From: an uncultured Cellulosilyticum sp.
Lineage (GTDB): Bacteria; Bacillota; Clostridia; Lachnospirales; Cellulosilyticaceae
Reading direction: 5' to 3'
NCBI GenBank assembly: GCA_934725855.1
Contig: CAKVCL010000051.1
Coordinates: forward strand, 1-14,615
DNA length: 14,615 nucleotides
A model generated the notes under the pieces. The model ran no database searches. It had not been told where the DNA came from and saw only the letters and a list, made by a program, of their open reading frames with translations. How positions within the stretch are numbered: the stretch's first letter is position 1; every line of letters starts with the position of its first letter. Below, one piece after another: positions 12,434 to 14,615 of this stretch. Made by a program: the position numbers and the translations under genes.

Positions 12434-14050
12434 ATGAAAAGAATATTATTCGCCCTATCATTGATGGCGGCAACTACCGCTTCCTTTGCCCAGGTGGCAA
12501 AACCAATGGAAGATGTCAACAAAGTTATCGACAATACCGCGGATAGTCTGAACAAGGCGATGACCGCACGAATCCAACCGGGAACCAGTCGCAAGGGCAA
12601 CAACCCGGTACTCTTCCTGATTGGTAACTCAACCATGCGCAATGGTACTCTGGGTAATGGAAACAATGGTCAGTGGGGCTGGGGTTACTACGAGCACGAG
12701 TTCTTCGATGCCAATAAGATTACGGTAGAAAACCAGGCGCTCGGAGGTATGAGCAGCCGCACCTTCTACAACCGTCTCTGGCCGGATGTGCGCAAGGGTA
12801 TCAAGGCAGGCGACTGGGTAATCATCTCCATCGGTCATAACGACAATGGGCCGTATGATAGTGGCAGGGCACGTGCCAGCATACCTGGTATCGGCAAGGA
12901 TTCACTCAACGTCACCATCAAGGAGACTGGCGTCAAGGAAACCGTTTATACCTATGGCGAATACATGCGTAAATACATCAACGACTGTAAGGCCTTGGGT
13001 GCTCATCCTATCCTGATGTCGTTGACTCCACGTGATGCCTACGATGAGAACGACAAGATAGTTCGTGTCAATAAAACCTTCGGATTGTGGGCAAAGCAGG
13101 TGGCTGAGCAGGAGCATGTACCTTTTGTTGATTTGAATGAGATTTCTGCAGCTAAGCTTGATAGCTATGGTCATTGGAAGGAGAAGTATCATTTCTTCAA
13201 GGATCATATCCATACCTCCCGCTTCGGAGCAATGATGAATGCCCGTTCGGCTGCAGAGGGATTGGCAGAGAGCAAAGACCCAAATCTGGCTCCTTTGCAG
13301 GCGATGATGATCAATGTAGCTTTGCCTACAGAGAATTTCAAGCGCGAGCCTGGCAAACCGGTTGTCTTCTTCACAGGCGACAGCACCGTGAAGAATGCCG
13401 ATAAGGATGAAAACGGCATGTGGGGCTGGGCATCTCAGGCTTACACCATCTTCAATCCAAAGAAGATCACCTGTGTGAATGCAGCCAAGGCGGGTCGCAG
13501 TTCTCGTTCTTATCTCAACGAAGGAAGATGGGAAAAGGTATATAACAGTCTTCAGCCAGGCGACTACGTGCTCATCGAGTTCGGTCACAACGATATCTGT
13601 TCCTTAACCGATAAGAAAATGCGTGGTTCCATTCCTTGTGCCAAGGATACCTGTCATGTGTATAAGATGGATGCGAGCAAGCAGTATGAGGTGGTTTATT
13701 CTTTCGGCTGGTATCTCAAAAAGTTTATCCAGGATGTACGTGAGAAGGGAGCTACCCCAATCCTTGTTTCCCTGACTCCTCGCAATGAGTGGCCTCATGG
13801 TAAGATGGAGCGCCGCAACGACACCTACGGAAAGTGGTATCGTGAAATCGTAGCAGAGACAGGCGTTGCTTTCCTCGATCTTCACAACATCGCAGCCGAT
13901 TCTTATGATAAGATTGGCAAGGAGAAAGTGAAGGCTTATTACAAGATAGATCATACCCACACCAGTTTGAAGGGTGCCCGGCACAATGCCAAGTGTGTGG
14001 CTAAGGGGTTGAAGAAGATGAAGAGTCCATTGGCAAAATATTTGAAATAA
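12434..14050 (+). CDS. Two-domain CE12-type rhamnogalacturonan acetylesterase (SGNH hydrolase)
   Basis: This 538-residue protein has a signal peptide (1-20, cut near SFAQ) and two tandem SGNH domains. Domain 1 (about 57-285) has GNSTM (64-68, nucleophile S66), NQALGGMSSRTF (100-111), GHND (134-137) and the D257/H260 pair in DHIH. Domain 2 (about 308-530) has GDSTVK (315-320, S317), NAAKAGRSSRSY (349-360), GHND (384-387) and the D506/H509 pair in DHTH. Each domain therefore has a full Ser-Asp-His set. In domain 1 the usual Asp of GDS is Asn (N65). The family removes acetyl groups from galacturonic acid in rhamnogalacturonan I, opening it to the other enzymes coded here. A single family domain is about 230-250 residues, so this is an internal duplication. 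It is the first gene of a plus-strand unit that continues into the next gene after 76 bp. Confidence 0.88.
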   Translation: MKRILFALSLMAATTASFAQVAKPMEDVNKVIDNTADSLNKAMTARIQPGTSRKGNNPVLFLIGNSTMRNGTLGNGNNGQWGWGYYEHEFFDANKITVENQALGGMSSRTFYNRLWPDVRKGIKAGDWVIISIGHNDNGPYDSGRARASIPGIGKDSLNVTIKETGVKETVYTYGEYMRKYINDCKALGAHPILMSLTPRDAYDENDKIVRVNKTFGLWAKQVAEQEHVPFVDLNEISAAKLDSYGHWKEKYHFFKDHIHTSRFGAMMNARSAAEGLAESKDPNLAPLQAMMINVALPTENFKREPGKPVVFFTGDSTVKNADKDENGMWGWASQAYTIFNPKKITCVNAAKAGRSSRSYLNEGRWEKVYNSLQPGDYVLIEFGHNDICSLTDKKMRGSIPCAKDTCHVYKMDASKQYEVVYSFGWYLKKFIQDVREKGATPILVSLTPRNEWPHGKMERRNDTYGKWYREIVAETGVAFLDLHNIAADSYDKIGKEKVKAYYKIDHTHTSLKGARHNAKCVAKGLKKMKSPLAKYLK

Positions 14051-14082
14051 GAAAAAACGGAGCCGTGATAAAATAAAATGCC

Positions 14083-14124
14083 CGTTTTCGAGTTTATAAA
14101 TATAAAAACAAAAGCTTGAAAACG
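14083..14124 (+). repeat. 10-bp inverted repeat directly before the last start codon
   Basis: CGTTTTCGAG (14083-14092) pairs with CTTGAAAACG (14115-14124) with one G-T pair, around a 22-nt AT-rich loop. It ends 2 bp before the ATG at 14127. No T-tract follows, so it is not a standard terminator. It could affect translation of the next gene or be an operator. Confidence 0.5.
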
Positions 14125-14126
14125 TT

Positions 14127-14615
14127 ATGAACAATAAGATTTCTAAAATAGGACTGCTCAGTGCGCTGGCGTTATCTTGTACTCTCACGATGGGAGCGCG
14201 AGATATCGTACAGCGCACTGCTCATTATATGCCCGAAGGTAATGCCTTCGTCTGCGTGAATGGTAACAATCGCTATACTCGTGCTCTTTATGGGAGTACG
14301 GCAGAATGGCGAGTGGAGACCAGCGACCGCCCTGTCTTTGCCACCTACAAGAAGAACCAGACGGGCAATATCCGCTTCAGGATTTCGAATGGGGAACAGA
14401 TGATGTGGCTCGATGAGGCTGAATACTGCAAGGCGAGTTATGAGGCAGGACGCCGTAACTATCTCCTGAAAGACAGGCGATGGGGAAAGGGTGAACTCGA
14501 TATTTCCGTCCTGGCTTTTCCTAATACAGAAGGAGCTGTCTGGCGTTTTACTGTTCGTGGATTCGATAACAGAAAACTGAAGGTAGAGGCTGTCTTGAGC
14601 CAGACCGCTGTTCCT
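14127..14615 (+). CDS. N-terminal part of a large exported protein, DUF4450-like (partial)
   Basis: An open frame of 163 codons runs from the ATG at 14127 to the window edge without a stop. The first 23 or so residues form a signal peptide (hydrophobic core GLLSALALSCTLTMG). The mature part has HYMPEGNAFVCVNGNNRYTRALYG (about 33-56) and WRVETSDRPVFATY (61-74). From memory this resembles the start of DUF4450 proteins, large Bacteroidetes proteins found in polysaccharide loci, whose opening has a 'PEG..FV..NG..R..RALYG' block. The activity is not known to me. The cysteine at residue 18 has A-L-S before it, a poor lipobox, so a type I signal is more likely. It follows CE12 by 76 bp on the same strand, which suggests co-expression and a role in rhamnogalacturonan breakdown. 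Confidence 0.65.
   Translation, partial: MNNKISKIGLLSALALSCTLTMGARDIVQRTAHYMPEGNAFVCVNGNNRYTRALYGSTAEWRVETSDRPVFATYKKNQTGNIRFRISNGEQMMWLDEAEYCKASYEAGRRNYLLKDRRWGKGELDISVLAFPNTEGAVWRFTVRGFDNRKLKVEAVLSQTAVP

Noticed and set aside
14054..14088. Possible terminator AAAACGG/CCGTTTT after CE12
   Set aside because: The stem is 7 bp with a 21-nt AT-rich loop and no T-tract, and it competes with the stronger 14083-14124 repeat.
12902..14218. Minus-strand open frames opposite the CE12 gene and the gene after it
   Set aside because: They overlap well-supported coding sequence on the plus strand and have no family motifs; 13604-14218 even crosses an intergenic gap.

Overview
The window looks like chromosomal DNA from a gut Bacteroidetes, most like Prevotella/Segatella (inference). 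The signs are Bacteroidetes-type -7 boxes (TAnnTTTG) in front of most transcription units, no clear Shine-Dalgarno sequences, and a gene set for breaking down rhamnogalacturonan (pectin) and using L-rhamnose. No 16S rRNA or other species marker is present.

Layout, left to right. Positions 1-34 hold the first codons of a minus-strand gene that leaves the window, probably an ABC transporter ATPase. Positions 209-5423 are a minus-strand operon of three exported enzymes, read in the order GH106 alpha-L-rhamnosidase, GH105 unsaturated glycuronyl hydrolase, GH28 polygalacturonase-like enzyme; it has a promoter at about 5470 and an intrinsic terminator at 134-168. Positions 5424-5800 are a divergent control region with two unexplained hairpins. 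rhaD (rhamnulose-1-phosphate aldolase, plus strand) follows and converges on rhaT across a shared terminator at 6699-6737. Positions 6739-10774 are a minus-strand operon rhaB-rhaA-rhaT (kinase, isomerase, rhamnose/H+ symporter). Upstream of it is an AraC-family regulator (10881-11756), probably RhaR. A 677-bp non-coding region (11757-12433) carries an exact-period 21-bp tandem array and other repeats. It is followed on the plus strand by a two-domain CE12-type acetylesterase and the start of a large exported protein resembling DUF4450 proteins, cut by the window edge.

Together the genes make a coherent route. The exported esterase, GH28, GH105 and GH106 enzymes would deacetylate and dismantle rhamnogalacturonan fragments and free L-rhamnose. 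RhaT would import it, RhaA and RhaB convert it to L-rhamnulose-1-phosphate, and RhaD split that into DHAP and L-lactaldehyde. The AraC protein probably senses rhamnose. No SusC/SusD pair, polysaccharide lyase or lactaldehyde oxidoreductase is visible here.

The protein content is of known families. The less explained material is between the genes: a related repeat element at two operon junctions that also supplies the stop codons of the upstream genes, the 21-bp array next to the regulator, a large hairpin between rhaA and rhaT, and twin hairpins in the GH106/rhaD divergent region. I did not see a clearly new protein system.
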